Shown here: positions 34,495 to 43,614 of the stretch, piece by piece
Numbering within the stretch: the stretch's first letter is position 1
Layout of the letters: every line of letters begins with the position of its first letter
Source: Belnapia sp. F-4-1
GTDB lineage: Bacteria > Pseudomonadota > Alphaproteobacteria > Acetobacterales > Acetobacteraceae
Assembly: GCF_000802185.1 (NCBI RefSeq)
Contig: NZ_KN676113.1
Location: 2,667,011 to 2,731,010, forward strand
Length of the DNA: 64,000 bases
Direction of reading: 5' to 3'
Translations under genes and position numbers: made by a program
The notes under the pieces: generated by a model
The model's database searches: none
Told to the model about the DNA's origin: nothing
The model's input: only the letters and a program-made list of their open reading frames with translations

Positions 34495-35456
34495 TCTCTC
34501 GTCGTCTTCTGCTCGGCGCCGGCCTGGCCGCGCCCTTCGTGGCCTCGTCCGGTGCCGCCCGCGCCCAGGGCTTCCCCGACAGGCCGCTTCGCTATGTCTG
34601 CCCCTTCCCGCCGGGGGCGACCTCCGACAACGTTTCGCGCACCATGACCCGGGCGCTCGGACCGCGGCTCGGCGTGCCGGTGATCGTCGAGAACAAGGCC
34701 GGCGCGGGCGGGGCCATCGGCAGCCGGATGGTTGCCGAGGCGAAGCCGGACGGGAGCGTGCTGCTCAACGCCTCGGCCGGCAACCTCACCATCGCGCCGC
34801 ATCTGTCGCATGTCGGCTACGACCCGCTGCGGGACTTGGCGCCGGTGGCGCTGGCGGGCGTCGCCTACGGCGTCATCGCGGTGAACCCAGCGCTGCCGGT
34901 GCGCACCGTGGCGGAGCTGATCGATCTGGGGCGGCGGCGGCCGGGCTTCCTCAATTATGCCTCGGCGGGGATCGGCTCGGCCGGGCACCTGCGCGGGGCG
35001 CTGCTGGCCGACGAGGCGCGGGTCGATGCGGTGCACGTGCCCTTCCCGGGCAGCGCCGCGGCGGCGATGAGCGTCGTCTCCGGCGACTGCCACCTCATCA
35101 TCGACCCGATCGCGGCGCCGCATGCGCAGGAGGGGCGGCTGCGGGCGCTGGCGACGATCGGGCCGGACCGGTGGGATGCCTTCCCCGACCTGCCGAACCT
35201 CGCCGAGCTCGGCATCGGCCGGAATTGGCCGGGGGAGACCTGGTACGGGCTTTTCGCGCCGCGCGGGACGCCGGCGCCGGTGATCGCGCGCCTCAACCGC
35301 GACTTCAATGATAGCCTGGCGGAGCCGGAGGTCGCCGCGGCGCTGCTGCGCTTCGGCGTGAAGCCGGAAGCGGTGGCGCCGGAGGAGCTTGGCCGCCGGG
35401 TGGCTGCCGACCATGCCGATATCGGGCGCGTGCTGCGCCGTCTCAACATCGCCTGA
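34491..35456 (+). CDS. TctC/Bug-family periplasmic solute-binding protein (orphan 4)
   Basis: 321 residues, signal peptide MISRRLLLGAGLAAPF to ARAQG. Motifs: FPDRPLRYVCPFPPGATSDN, VIVENKAGAGGAIGSRM, KPDGSVLLNASAGN, VHVPFPGSAAAAMSVVSGD. It lies between the DszC-like and SsuD-like genes, so its ligand is probably the organosulfur or related substrate those enzymes use. No TctA/TctB or ABC subunits are in the operon. The start is fixed by the ATGA overlap. Confidence 0.93.
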   Translation: MISRRLLLGAGLAAPFVASSGAARAQGFPDRPLRYVCPFPPGATSDNVSRTMTRALGPRLGVPVIVENKAGAGGAIGSRMVAEAKPDGSVLLNASAGNLTIAPHLSHVGYDPLRDLAPVALAGVAYGVIAVNPALPVRTVAELIDLGRRRPGFLNYASAGIGSAGHLRGALLADEARVDAVHVPFPGSAAAAMSVVSGDCHLIIDPIAAPHAQEGRLRALATIGPDRWDAFPDLPNLAELGIGRNWPGETWYGLFAPRGTPAPVIARLNRDFNDSLAEPEVAAALLRFGVKPEAVAPEELGRRVAADHADIGRVLRRLNIA

Positions 35457-35471
35457 AGGGGAGAGCCCAGG

Positions 35472-36575
35472 ATGACCCATCCGCTCGAATTCATCGGGAT
35501 GATTTCGCACCGGGCGCAGTCCGAGATCCACCCGCCGCAGGGGGCGGTGGTCGACCCCGCCTACATTCAGCGCTTCGCCCAGGCGCATGAGGCTGCGGGG
35601 TTCGACCGCATCCTCGTCGCCTGGGGCAGCTCCTCGCCGGATGCGCTGCTCGTTGCCAGCCATGCGGCGGCGGGGACGCGGCGCATCGGCTTCATGGTGG
35701 CGCACCGGCCGGGCTTCATCGCGCCGACGCTGGCGGCGCGGCAATTCGCCACCTTCGACCAGCTCACCGGCGGGCGGGCGGCGATCCACGTCATCAGCGG
35801 CGGCAGCCCGGTGGAGCAGCGGAAGGACGGCGACTGGCTCGACCACGGCCAGCGCTACGCGCGCTCGGAGGAATACACCGCGCTGCTGAAGCGGCTGTGG
35901 ACGGAGGAGAAGCCCTTCAGCCACGAGGGGACCTACTACCGCTTCGAGGGTGGCTTCTCCGAGGTGAAGCCGGTGCAGAAGCCGCATATCCCGGTCTTCT
36001 TCGGCGGTTCCTCGGATGTGGCGATCGACATCGCCGGGCGCATCGCCGATGTCTATGCCTTCTGGGGCGAGACGCTGGACCAGGCGCGGGAGACGATCGG
36101 GCGAGTCCGGGCAAGCGTGGCGAAGGCGGGGCGGGACCCGGCCTCGATCCGCTTCAGCATGTCCTTCCGGCCGGTGCTGGGGGCAACCGACGAGGCGGCC
36201 TGGGCGCGAGCCGACCGCATCATCGCCCGCATCCGCGAGCTGCGTGCCGATGCGGTGGGCGGCGGCGGGCCGAAGCCGGAGAGCGTCGGCTCGCAGCGGC
36301 TGCTGGAGGCGGCGAAGGGCGGCCGGGTGCGCGACACGCGGCTTTGGACGGAGGTGGCGGCGGCCGTCGGCGCCGGAGCGAATACCACGGGGCTGGTCGG
36401 CACGGCGGAGGGCATCGCCGAGACGCTGGCCGACTATCATGCGCTCGGGGTGACGACCTTCCTCATCCGCGGCTTCGACCCGCTGGAGGATGCCGCGGCC
36501 TATGGGCGCGAGCTGCTGCCGGCGACGCGGGCGGCGATCGCGGCGCGGGGCGGGCTGGCGGTGGCGGCGGAGTAA
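35472..36575 (+). CDS. LLM-class flavin-dependent monooxygenase, SsuD-like
   Basis: 367 residues, close in length to alkanesulfonate monooxygenase. Motifs: EFIGMISHRAQSE, DRILVAWGSSSPDALLVASH, IGFMVAHRPGFIAPTLAARQ, ERKDG-type loop EQRKDGDWLDHGQRYARSEEY, and PVFFGGSSDVAIDIAGRIAD. SsuD enzymes use FMNH2 and O2 to release sulfite from alkanesulfonates. No flavin reductase (SsuE) gene is in the window. Last gene of the operon 33036-36575, with GGGGAG about seven bases before the ATG. Confidence 0.92.
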   Translation: MTHPLEFIGMISHRAQSEIHPPQGAVVDPAYIQRFAQAHEAAGFDRILVAWGSSSPDALLVASHAAAGTRRIGFMVAHRPGFIAPTLAARQFATFDQLTGGRAAIHVISGGSPVEQRKDGDWLDHGQRYARSEEYTALLKRLWTEEKPFSHEGTYYRFEGGFSEVKPVQKPHIPVFFGGSSDVAIDIAGRIADVYAFWGETLDQARETIGRVRASVAKAGRDPASIRFSMSFRPVLGATDEAAWARADRIIARIRELRADAVGGGGPKPESVGSQRLLEAAKGGRVRDTRLWTEVAAAVGAGANTTGLVGTAEGIAETLADYHALGVTTFLIRGFDPLEDAAAYGRELLPATRAAIAARGGLAVAAE

Positions 36576-36693
36576 GCTTCCTACCGAAGCTTCGCAGCTT
36601 TGCGGGGGGAGGCGGATGATCGCCTGCCTCCCAAGGTCTCGCACCGCCTTCTGCGGCAGGGCGCCGGATAGGGGCCGGTTCCGGCAGGCGCGA

Positions 36694-37278
36694 TCAGGCC
36701 GGCTTGCCAAGAACGTCCATGATCGCCGCCGTGCTCTGCCGCAGCACGGTGGCGGCCTGCGGGCCGCCCATATAGGGCAGGCTGCACCAGGCGCCGTCGA
36801 TCAGCATGGCGAGCGTGTCGCCGAGCAGCACCGGGTCGGCGGCGCCGGCCTCACGCGCCAGCCCGGCGAGCTGGTCGCGGATGCGCGACTTGTAGGCGGC
36901 GACGAGGCGGAAGGTCGGGTGGCCGGGGTCACGGAACTCGGCCTGGGCCAGCAGCAGCGGGCAGCCGCAAAAATCCGGTTTCTCCAGCTTGTCGGCGATG
37001 GCGGCGATCACCGCGCGCAGCTTCTCCGCCGGGGCCGTGGCGAGGGCGGTGGCCTCGGCGAACCAGGCGTCGTAGGCCGCGGCATCCTCCTCGAGGATGG
37101 CGGCGACCAGCGCGTCCTTGCTCGGATAGCTGCGGTAGAGGCTCATCTTGGTCGCCTCGGCGACGCGGCAGACCTCCTCGATCCCGGTCGCGCGGATGCC
37201 CTGGCGGTGGAACAGGTCCTTGGCCGCGCTGTGGATGCGCTGGGCGGCTTTCGGCCTGTCGGCGGTCGCGCTGGACAT
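36694..37278 (-). CDS. TetR-family repressor of the divergent RND pump
   Basis: 194 residues. Helix-turn-helix GIEEVCRVAEATKMSLYRSYPSK near the N-terminus, with a variable C-terminal ligand domain (FCGCPLLLAQAEFRDPGHP). ATG 37278 is five bases after GGGAG; an ATG four codons upstream lacks a site. It is divergent from the RND adaptor gene, and the perfect inverted repeat at 37339-37379 between them is the probable operator, so it is likely the local AcrR/TtgR-style repressor. Confidence 0.93.
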   Translation of the reverse strand: MSSATADRPKAAQRIHSAAKDLFHRQGIRATGIEEVCRVAEATKMSLYRSYPSKDALVAAILEEDAAAYDAWFAEATALATAPAEKLRAVIAAIADKLEKPDFCGCPLLLAQAEFRDPGHPTFRLVAAYKSRIRDQLAGLAREAGAADPVLLGDTLAMLIDGAWCSLPYMGGPQAATVLRQSTAAIMDVLGKPA

Positions 37279-37338
37279 GTTCACTCCCATTCTCGCGATG
37301 CCGGAACCATGCGGCAGCGCAAAATCGGCTCTTGATGA

Positions 37339-37379
37339 TACCGACCGGTCACTTACTATATAGGACGAACCGGTCGGTA
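37339..37379. promoter_or_regulatory. TetR operator and embedded promoter of the RND operon
   Basis: TACCGACCGGT (37339-37349) and ACCGGTCGGTA (37369-37379) are perfect 11-bp inverted copies separated by 19 bases. Each half contains the smaller palindrome ACCGGT. The spacer CACTTACTATATAGGACGA is AT-rich with a -10-like TATATA, unusual in this genome. Lying between divergent tetR and efflux genes, this is the expected layout for a repressor blocking the promoter. Confidence 0.6.
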
Positions 37380-37404
37380 ACATACCCGGCCCCGGAGATA
37401 AGTG

Positions 37405-38601
37405 ATGCTCCCCGATCCCCGCAAGGCCCCTGTCGCGACAAAGGGTACAAGCCCCTGGCTCGGCTGGCTGGCCCGGACTCTTCCCGCCCCCGCTACCCTT
37501 GTCCTGATTGCCGGCACCGGCCTCACCGCCCCGGCCCTCGCCCAGGGCACTCCACCAGCACCAAGCGTCGTCGTCGCCACCCCGCTCGCCCGGCAGGTCA
37601 CCGAATGGGACGAGCACACGGCTCGCATCGAGCCCTCGGCCCGGGTCGAAATCCGCCCACGGGTTGCCGGCCAGGTGGCGGAGGTGCATTTCCGCGACGG
37701 CGCGCTGGTGCGGACGGGCGACCTGCTCTTCACCATCGATCAGCGGCCCTTCCGGATCGCGGTCGAGACCGCCCGCGCCGAGCTGGCCCGCAACGAGGCG
37801 CGGCTGACCCTCGCCGAGCAGCAGGTGCAGCGCTACGCGCCGCTGGTGCAGCAGCGCTTCGCGCCGGAGTCCGAGATGGACACCCGCCGCAGCACGCTGC
37901 GCGAGGCGCAGGCCGGCATCGCCGCCGCCCGCGCCGCGCTGCACCAGGCGGAGCTCGAGCTGGAATGGACCGAGATCCGCGCGCCGCGGCCGGGCCGCAT
38001 CAGCGACCGCCGCGTCGATGCCGGCAACCTGGTGCAGCAGGGCACCACGCTGATGACGACGCTGCTCACCCTCGACCCGGTCTATGCCACCTTCGATGCC
38101 AGCGAGGCGCAGTATCTCCGCTTCGCCCGGGCGGCGCGGGGCGGGCTGCGCGAGGGCAGCGCCACCGTGCAGCTCCGCCTGCTGGACGAGGCGGAGTTCG
38201 GGCATGAGGGGCGGCTCGACTTCGTCGACACCGCCTTCGACGCGCGCAGCGGCACTATCCGCGGCCGTGCCGTGGTGCCGAACCCGGACCTGTTCCTGAC
38301 GCCGGGCAGCTTCGCCCGCCTGCGCCTGCAGGCCGGGGAGACGCCGGCGCTGATGGTGCCGGATGCCGCCGTCACCGCCGACCAGTCCGGCCGGATGCTG
38401 CTGACCGTGGGCGCGGATGGCACCGTCGCGCCGCGCACGGTGCAGCTCGGCCCACTCGTCGATGGGCTGCGCGTCGTCCGCAGCGGCCTGGGACCCGACG
38501 ACCGGGTGATCATCGGCGGGCTGCACCGTGCCCGGCCGGGCACCAAGGTCGCCACCGAGCAGGGCCGCATCGGCCCGAGCCCGATCGCCGCCGCGCAATA
38601 A
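37405..38601 (+). CDS. RND efflux membrane fusion protein
   Basis: 398 residues. Signal peptide through ALAQG, then HlyD/AcrA-type lipoyl domain (ARVEIRPRVAGQVAEVHFRDG; WTEIRAPRPGRISDRRVDAG), coiled-coil hairpin (about 105-170), beta-barrel and membrane-proximal domain. It lacks the usual lipobox Cys. ATG 37405 is seven bases after GGAG; GTG 37402 is an alternative. It links the RND permease downstream to an outer-membrane duct encoded elsewhere, since no OMF gene follows. Confidence 0.94.
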   Translation: MLPDPRKAPVATKGTSPWLGWLARTLPAPATLVLIAGTGLTAPALAQGTPPAPSVVVATPLARQVTEWDEHTARIEPSARVEIRPRVAGQVAEVHFRDGALVRTGDLLFTIDQRPFRIAVETARAELARNEARLTLAEQQVQRYAPLVQQRFAPESEMDTRRSTLREAQAGIAAARAALHQAELELEWTEIRAPRPGRISDRRVDAGNLVQQGTTLMTTLLTLDPVYATFDASEAQYLRFARAARGGLREGSATVQLRLLDEAEFGHEGRLDFVDTAFDARSGTIRGRAVVPNPDLFLTPGSFARLRLQAGETPALMVPDAAVTADQSGRMLLTVGADGTVAPRTVQLGPLVDGLRVVRSGLGPDDRVIIGGLHRARPGTKVATEQGRIGPSPIAAAQ

Positions 38602-38625
38602 CCGCACCCTGAAAGACCCCGTGCC

Positions 38626-41600
38626 GTGCGCCTCGCCCGCTTCTTCATCGACCGCCCGGTCTTCGCCGCGGTGCTGTCGATCGCCATCACCCTCATCGGC
38701 GCGCTGGCCGCGCTGCGGCTGCCCATCGCCGAATATCCCGAGATCGCGCCGCCCACCGTGCAGGTGACGGCGCTTTATCCCGGCGCCTCCGCCGAGACGA
38801 TCGCCGGCACCGTCGCCGGGCCGATCGAGCAGGAGGTGAACGGGGTGGACGGGATGCTCTACCTTTCCTCGCAATCGACCGGCGACGGGCGGGTGACGAT
38901 CAGCGTCGTCTTCCGCCAAGGCGTCGATGTCGATCAGGCGCAGGTGCTGGTGCAGAACCGCGTCGCCATCGCCGAGCCGCGCCTGCCGGAGGACGTGCGG
39001 CGCCTCGGCATCACCGTGAAGAAGGCCTCGCCCGACCTGCTGATGGTCGTGCACCTCATCTCGCCGGATGGCAGCCGCAGCCCGGACTACGTCTCCAACT
39101 ATGCGACGCTCGCCATCAAGGACCGGCTGACCCGGCTGGACGGCGTGGGCGATGCGCAGGTCTTCGGCGCGCGGGACTATGCGATGCGCGTCTGGCTCGA
39201 CCCGGACCGTACGGCGGCGCGCGGCCTCTCGCCGGGCGACGTGGTGCAGGCCCTGCAGCGCGCCAATGCGCAGGTCGCGGCGGGCGCCATCGGCCAGGCG
39301 CCGCGCGCGGCGGAGGCGGGCGCCTTCGAGGTGAGCGTGCAGGCGCAGGGGCGGCTCGCCTCGCCCGAGCAGTTCGACGAGCAGGTGGTGGCGACGGGCG
39401 CGGGCGGCGCGCCGGTGCGGCTGCGCGACCTGGCGCGGACGGAGATCGGCGCGGCCGACTACACGATCAACGCGCTGCTGAACAACCAGGTGGCGACGGC
39501 CATCGTCATCTTCCAAAGGCCGGGCAGCAACGCGCTGCAGACGGCGGCCGCGGTGCGGGCGACGATGGAGGAGGCGGCGCCGGGCTTCCCCTCCGGCATC
39601 GGCTACAGCGTGGTCTACGACCCGACGCGCTTCATCGCCCAGAGCATGGAGGCGGTGGTCCACACCTTCGCCGAGGCCGTGGCGCTGGTGGTGCTGGTGG
39701 TGATCCTCTTCCTGCAGAATTGGCGGGCGGCGGTGATCCCGCTGCTGGCCATCCCGGTCTCCATCATCGGCACCTTCGGCGTGCTGCTGGCGCTCGGCTT
39801 CACGCTGAACTCGCTGACCATGTTCGGCCTGATCCTCGCCATCGGCATCGTCGTCGACGACGCCATCGTCGTCGTCGAGAATGCCGAGCGGCACATGGCG
39901 GAGGGAATGTCGCCGCTCGAGGCGGCGCGGCGGACGATGGACGAGGTGGGCTTCGCCCTGATCGCCATCGCGCTGGTGCTGGTCGCGGTCTTCCTGCCGA
40001 CGGCCTTCATCACCGGCATCGCGGGCGCCTTCTACAAGCAGTTCGCGGCGACGATCTCGGTGGCGACGCTGCTCTCGGCGCTGGTCTCGCTGACGCTCTC
40101 GCCGGCGCTGGCGGCGCTGCTGCTGAAGCCGCACGGGCATGGGCCGCGCTCGCGCTGGCTGCTGCCGGTCGGGCTGTTCTTCCGCGGCTTCAACTGGGTC
40201 TTCGACCGGCTTTCGCTCGGCTATGGCGGGCTGACGCGGCGGCTGGTGCGGCTGCCGGTGCTGCTGCTGCTGGTCTATGGCGGGCTGCTGGCGCTGACCG
40301 GGCAGACCGTGCTGTCCACGCCGACCGGGCTGATCCCGCCGCTCGACCGCGGCTACTTCATCGCCGCCTTCCAGCTGCCGCCGGGCGCCAGCCTCAGCCG
40401 GACGGATGCGGTGGTGCGGCGTGCCTCGGATGCGATCCTGGCGACGCCGGGCGTCGAGAGCGCCGTCGCCTTCGTCGGCTTCGACGGCGCGACCTTCACC
40501 AATGCGCCGAATACCGGCGTGGTCTTCGCCAGCCTGAAGCCCTTCGAGGAGCGCACGCATGAAGGGCTGACCGGCAACGGCATCCTCGCCGACCTGCAGC
40601 GCCGGCTGATGACGGAGCAGGATGCGCAGGTGCTCGTCATCCCGCCGCCGCCGGTGCCCGGCATCGGCACGGGCGGCGGCTTCAAGCTGATGATTCAGGA
40701 CCGCGCTGGCCGCGGCCCGGCAGAGCTGGAGCGGGCGACGCAGCAGGTGATGATGGCGGCGAACGGGACGCCGGGCATCGCCTTCGCCTTCAGCCTGTTC
40801 AACACGGCGACGCCGCAGATCCACGCGGAGATCGACCGGACGCGGGCGGAGATGCTCGGCGTGCCGATCTCCCGCGTGCATGAGGCGATGGCGGTCTATA
40901 TGGGCTCGGCCTTCGTCAACGACTTCAACCTGCTCGGCCGCACCTGGCGCGTCACTGCCCAGGCCGACATGCAGCACCGCATGGCGGTGGAGGATATCGC
41001 GCGGCTGCGCACCCGCAGCGACGACGGGTCGATGGTGCCGCTCGGCAGCCTCGCCACCTTCCGCGAGACTTCCGGCCCCTATCGCGTGCCGCGCTACAAC
41101 CTTTATCCGGCGGCTGAATTGCAGGGGGCGGCGCTGCCGGGCGTCTCCACCGGCCAGGCGATTGCCGCCATGGAGGAGGTGCTGAAGACGAGCCTGCCGG
41201 AGGGCTTCGGCTACGAGTGGACGGAGCTGGCCCTGCAGGAGCGGATCGCGGGCAATACCGCGCCGATCGCCTTCGGCTTCGCCGTGGTCTTCGTCTTCCT
41301 CGTGCTGGCGGCGATGTATGAGAGCTGGCTGTTGCCGGTGGCCGTGGTGCTGATCGCGCCGATGTCGGTGCTGGCGGCGCTGGCCGGCGTGAAGCATGTC
41401 GGGCTCGACAACAACGTGCTGGTGCAGGTCGGGCTGGTGGTGCTGGTCGGGCTGGCGGCGAAGAACGCGATCCTCATCGTGGAATTCGCCCGCGCGGCCG
41501 AGGATGAGGGCATGAGCCGCTGGGACGCCGCCGTCGCCGCGGCGCGGACCCGGCTGCGGCCGATCCTGATGACCAGCCTCGCCTTCATCCTCGGCGTGCT

Positions 41601-41790
41601 GCCGCTGACGGTGGCGACGGGGGCGGGGGCGGAGATGCGCCAGAGCCTCGGCGTCGCCGTGTTCTACGGCATGCTGGGGGTGACGCTGTTCGGCCTGGTC
41701 TTCACCCCGGTCTTCTATGTGGTGGCGCGCGCGCTGGCGCGCCGCCGGGGGAGGCCGGTGGAAGGCGCGGCGCAGGTGGCCCGGCCATGA
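38626..41790 (+). CDS. HAE1-family RND multidrug efflux permease
   Basis: 1054 residues, full length. N-terminus FFIDRPVFAAVLSIAITLIG, porter region PTVQVTALYPGASAETIAGT, and the proton-relay residues D411/D412 in IGIVVDDAIVVVENAE and K946 in LVGLAAKNAILIVEF. Twelve helices and two large periplasmic loops. The GTG start lies 25 bases after the adaptor stop and gives the family N-terminus. It exports hydrophobic compounds by proton antiport; regulated by the TetR gene upstream. Confidence 0.95.
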   Translation: MRLARFFIDRPVFAAVLSIAITLIGALAALRLPIAEYPEIAPPTVQVTALYPGASAETIAGTVAGPIEQEVNGVDGMLYLSSQSTGDGRVTISVVFRQGVDVDQAQVLVQNRVAIAEPRLPEDVRRLGITVKKASPDLLMVVHLISPDGSRSPDYVSNYATLAIKDRLTRLDGVGDAQVFGARDYAMRVWLDPDRTAARGLSPGDVVQALQRANAQVAAGAIGQAPRAAEAGAFEVSVQAQGRLASPEQFDEQVVATGAGGAPVRLRDLARTEIGAADYTINALLNNQVATAIVIFQRPGSNALQTAAAVRATMEEAAPGFPSGIGYSVVYDPTRFIAQSMEAVVHTFAEAVALVVLVVILFLQNWRAAVIPLLAIPVSIIGTFGVLLALGFTLNSLTMFGLILAIGIVVDDAIVVVENAERHMAEGMSPLEAARRTMDEVGFALIAIALVLVAVFLPTAFITGIAGAFYKQFAATISVATLLSALVSLTLSPALAALLLKPHGHGPRSRWLLPVGLFFRGFNWVFDRLSLGYGGLTRRLVRLPVLLLLVYGGLLALTGQTVLSTPTGLIPPLDRGYFIAAFQLPPGASLSRTDAVVRRASDAILATPGVESAVAFVGFDGATFTNAPNTGVVFASLKPFEERTHEGLTGNGILADLQRRLMTEQDAQVLVIPPPPVPGIGTGGGFKLMIQDRAGRGPAELERATQQVMMAANGTPGIAFAFSLFNTATPQIHAEIDRTRAEMLGVPISRVHEAMAVYMGSAFVNDFNLLGRTWRVTAQADMQHRMAVEDIARLRTRSDDGSMVPLGSLATFRETSGPYRVPRYNLYPAAELQGAALPGVSTGQAIAAMEEVLKTSLPEGFGYEWTELALQERIAGNTAPIAFGFAVVFVFLVLAAMYESWLLPVAVVLIAPMSVLAALAGVKHVGLDNNVLVQVGLVVLVGLAAKNAILIVEFARAAEDEGMSRWDAAVAAARTRLRPILMTSLAFILGVLPLTVATGAGAEMRQSLGVAVFYGMLGVTLFGLVFTPVFYVVARALARRRGRPVEGAAQVARP

Positions 41791-41840
41791 GCCGGGCCCC
41801 ACGGGGCCGATTCGCACGGATGGTCTCGGGGAAAGCTCGC

Positions 41841-41916
41841 TGGCGTCCCATAGGGGATTCGAACCCCTGTTGCCGCCGTGAGAGGGCGGTGTCCTAGGCC
41901 TCTAGACGAATGGGAC
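41841..41916 (-). tRNA. tRNA-Glu (anticodon CTC)
   Basis: On the minus strand the 76-base sequence starts GTCCCATTCGTCTAGAGGCC and ends with encoded CCA. The acceptor stem GTCCCAT pairs with ATGGGAC. The anticodon arm CCGCC-CTCTCAC-GGCGG places CTC at 34-36, reading GAG. The T arm is AGGGGTTCGAATCCCCT. All arms fold well. Confidence 0.97.
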
Positions 41917-41958
41917 AAGGCCGCGAGGCGCGCTTTCTAGCCGCGACCGGGCCCGGGA

Positions 41959-42120
41959 TCAAGCGCCCTTCCGGTGTTTTTCTTTTGCTTTCGCGTAGCG
42001 GCCGCTGCGGCATGCCTCGGAGCAGAAGCGAACCTGCTCCCAGTCCCGCGCCCATTTGCGGCGCCAGGCAAAGGGCCGGCCGCAGGCAGCGCAGATCTTC
42101 TGCGGCAGGGGCGGCTTCAT
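41959..42120 (-). CDS. DUF2256 zinc-ribbon protein
   Basis: 53 residues. [20 protein letters not shown] followed by VRFCSEACR gives a CxxC...CxxxC zinc-binding set, the DUF2256 pattern. It is a tiny, basic, presumably zinc-binding cytosolic protein of unknown role; DUF2256 genes are often found beside photolyase genes, and a broken photolyase lies 4 kb away. Its ATG overlaps the stop of the gene at 42117-42392. Confidence 0.88.
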   Translation of the reverse strand: MKPPLPQKICAACGRPFAWRRKWARDWEQVRFCSEACRSGRYAKAKEKHRKGA

Positions 42121-42392
42121 CGGCCGAGGCGGATCTCGCCGCTGACCCGGCCGCGCTTCGGGTCCACCACCAGCACCCGGTCGCCATCCGGGCGCTGGAC
42201 CCATATGCCGATGCCGCTCTCGCTGGCGGCGATGCCGGCGATGCGCGCCCCGTCCGGCTGGTCGAGCGCCGCCTGCCAGGCCGCGCCCGCCCCGCCGCCG
42301 CCGGCCCGCTGGACGAGCAGCGCAACCAGGGCCACGGTGCCGCCGACGATCAGCACCCCCATCACGACGACCAGGACCTTGAGCGCTCTCAC
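42117..42392 (-). CDS. Single-pass membrane protein with periplasmic beta domain, unknown
   Basis: 91 residues from GTG 42392, chosen for GGAGGGG about six bases upstream. A helix near the start ([20 protein letters not shown]) is followed by [38 protein letters not shown] and VSGEIRL, a repeated beta pattern. It resembles DUF6476-like hypothetical proteins of alphaproteobacteria. Only 28 bases separate it from the divergent RluD gene. It is coupled with the DUF2256 gene. Confidence 0.78.
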   Translation of the reverse strand: MRALKVLVVVMGVLIVGGTVALVALLVQRAGGGGAGAAWQAALDQPDGARIAGIAASESGIGIWVQRPDGDRVLVVDPKRGRVSGEIRLGR

Positions 42393-42420
42393 CGCGACCC
42401 CCTCCAAGACCTTCACCGCC

Positions 42421-43374
42421 ATGGCGGGGCCCGAGGCCGCCGGCACCCGCGCCGACCGCTTCCTGGCGGACGCGATAGGTTCGCTCTCGCGCTCCCGCGT
42501 CAAGGCACTGATCGCGGCCGGGGCCGCGACGCGGGACGGCAAGCCGCTGCGCGATGCCGCCGAGGCGGTGCGGGCGGGCAGCACCTATGCCCTTGCCATC
42601 CCGCCCGCGACCGATGCGCTGCCGCTGCCGCAGGACATCCCGCTGACGATCCTGTTTGAGGACCGCGACCTGATCGTGCTCGACAAGCCGGCGGGGCTCG
42701 TCGTCCACCCGGCGCCGGGCAACCAGGACGGCACGCTGGTGAACGCGTTGCTGGCCCATGCGGGGGAGGAGCTGGAGGGAATCGGCGGCGAGAAGCGGCC
42801 GGGCATCGTCCACCGGCTGGACAAGGACACCTCGGGGGTCATGGTCGTCGCCAAGACGGAGCGGGCGCTGCGGACCCTTTCCGAGACCTTCGCCAACCGG
42901 GACCTCGACCGGGAGTACCTGGCGCTGGCCTGGGGGGTGCCGCAGCCGCCGGCGGCCGAGATCGAGGGCGATATCGGCCGCCACCCGACCGACCGGAAGC
43001 GCATGGCCGTCGTCACCCGCAACGGCAAGCACGCGCTCACCCGCTATGCGACGGAACGCGCCTGGGGCGCCGCCTGTGCTTTGCTGCGCTGCCGGCTGGC
43101 GACGGGGCGAACGCATCAGATCCGGGTGCATCTGGCGGAGCGGGGACATCCGCTGGTGGGCGACCCGGTCTATCTCCGCCGCACCCCGGCCGCGGCGCGG
43201 TTGCTGGCGGAGCCGGCACGAGGGGCGCTGCTGGCCTTCCCGCGGCAGGCGCTGCATGCGGCGAGCCTCGGCTTCCGCCATCCGGTGACGGGGGAGGCGC
43301 TTCAGTTCGGCGTACCGCCACCCGCGGATTTCGCCGCGCTGCTGGGCATCCTGACCAAGGATGGCGGTGCGTAA
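42421..43374 (+). CDS. RluD-family 23S rRNA pseudouridine synthase
   Basis: 317 residues. N-terminal S4-like domain ([21 protein letters not shown]), then the synthase core: [21 protein letters not shown], catalytic motif [16 protein letters not shown] with the Asp nucleophile, and [20 protein letters not shown]. It modifies uridines in 23S rRNA helix 69 (RluD) or related sites; RluD/RluC cannot be told apart with certainty. ATG 42421 is the first usable start. Confidence 0.93.
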   Translation: MAGPEAAGTRADRFLADAIGSLSRSRVKALIAAGAATRDGKPLRDAAEAVRAGSTYALAIPPATDALPLPQDIPLTILFEDRDLIVLDKPAGLVVHPAPGNQDGTLVNALLAHAGEELEGIGGEKRPGIVHRLDKDTSGVMVVAKTERALRTLSETFANRDLDREYLALAWGVPQPPAAEIEGDIGRHPTDRKRMAVVTRNGKHALTRYATERAWGAACALLRCRLATGRTHQIRVHLAERGHPLVGDPVYLRRTPAAARLLAEPARGALLAFPRQALHAASLGFRHPVTGEALQFGVPPPADFAALLGILTKDGGA

Positions 43375-43408
43375 CGCCGAGTAACCAAGCGCGAAAGTCG
43401 GATTTTTG

Positions 43409-43437
43409 TTGCATCGCGGCACCACTTGCGCTAAAAA
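43409..43437 (+). promoter_or_regulatory. Candidate sigma-70-like promoter upstream of rpoH
   Basis: TTGCAT (43409-43414), a 17-base spacer and TAAAAA (43432-43437), the most AT-rich stretch between the pseudouridine synthase and rpoH. It leaves a 5' leader of about 170 bases to rpoH, which could hold a thermosensing structure, though none was resolved by eye. Confidence 0.35.
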
Positions 43438-43614
43438 ATGCCTCGGCAGCGGCCTCCGGGTGCCAAGACCCATATCGCAGCCTTGCTCGCCTCGTCGTGA
43501 CCGGGGCAGGCGCGGTCGGGTGGGCCCGGAGCACGTTCAACTGCCAGATTCGTCGTTGGTCCAGGGCGCCGCCGTCACGGGGTGCCTCGCCAGCGCAGGA
43601 GGCAGATATCCGTT

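Noticed and set aside
36607-36632. GGGAGGC/GCCTCCC hairpin between the SsuD-like and TetR genes
   Set aside because: A seven-bp stem with 12-base loop but no T run on either strand, so not called as a terminator.
36694-41817. A very long open frame (over 1,700 codons) on the minus strand opposite the RND pump genes
   Set aside because: It is the high-GC antisense shadow of the adaptor and permease genes; the sequence is His/Arg/Asp-rich, has no domains, and only its 3' end is the real TetR gene.
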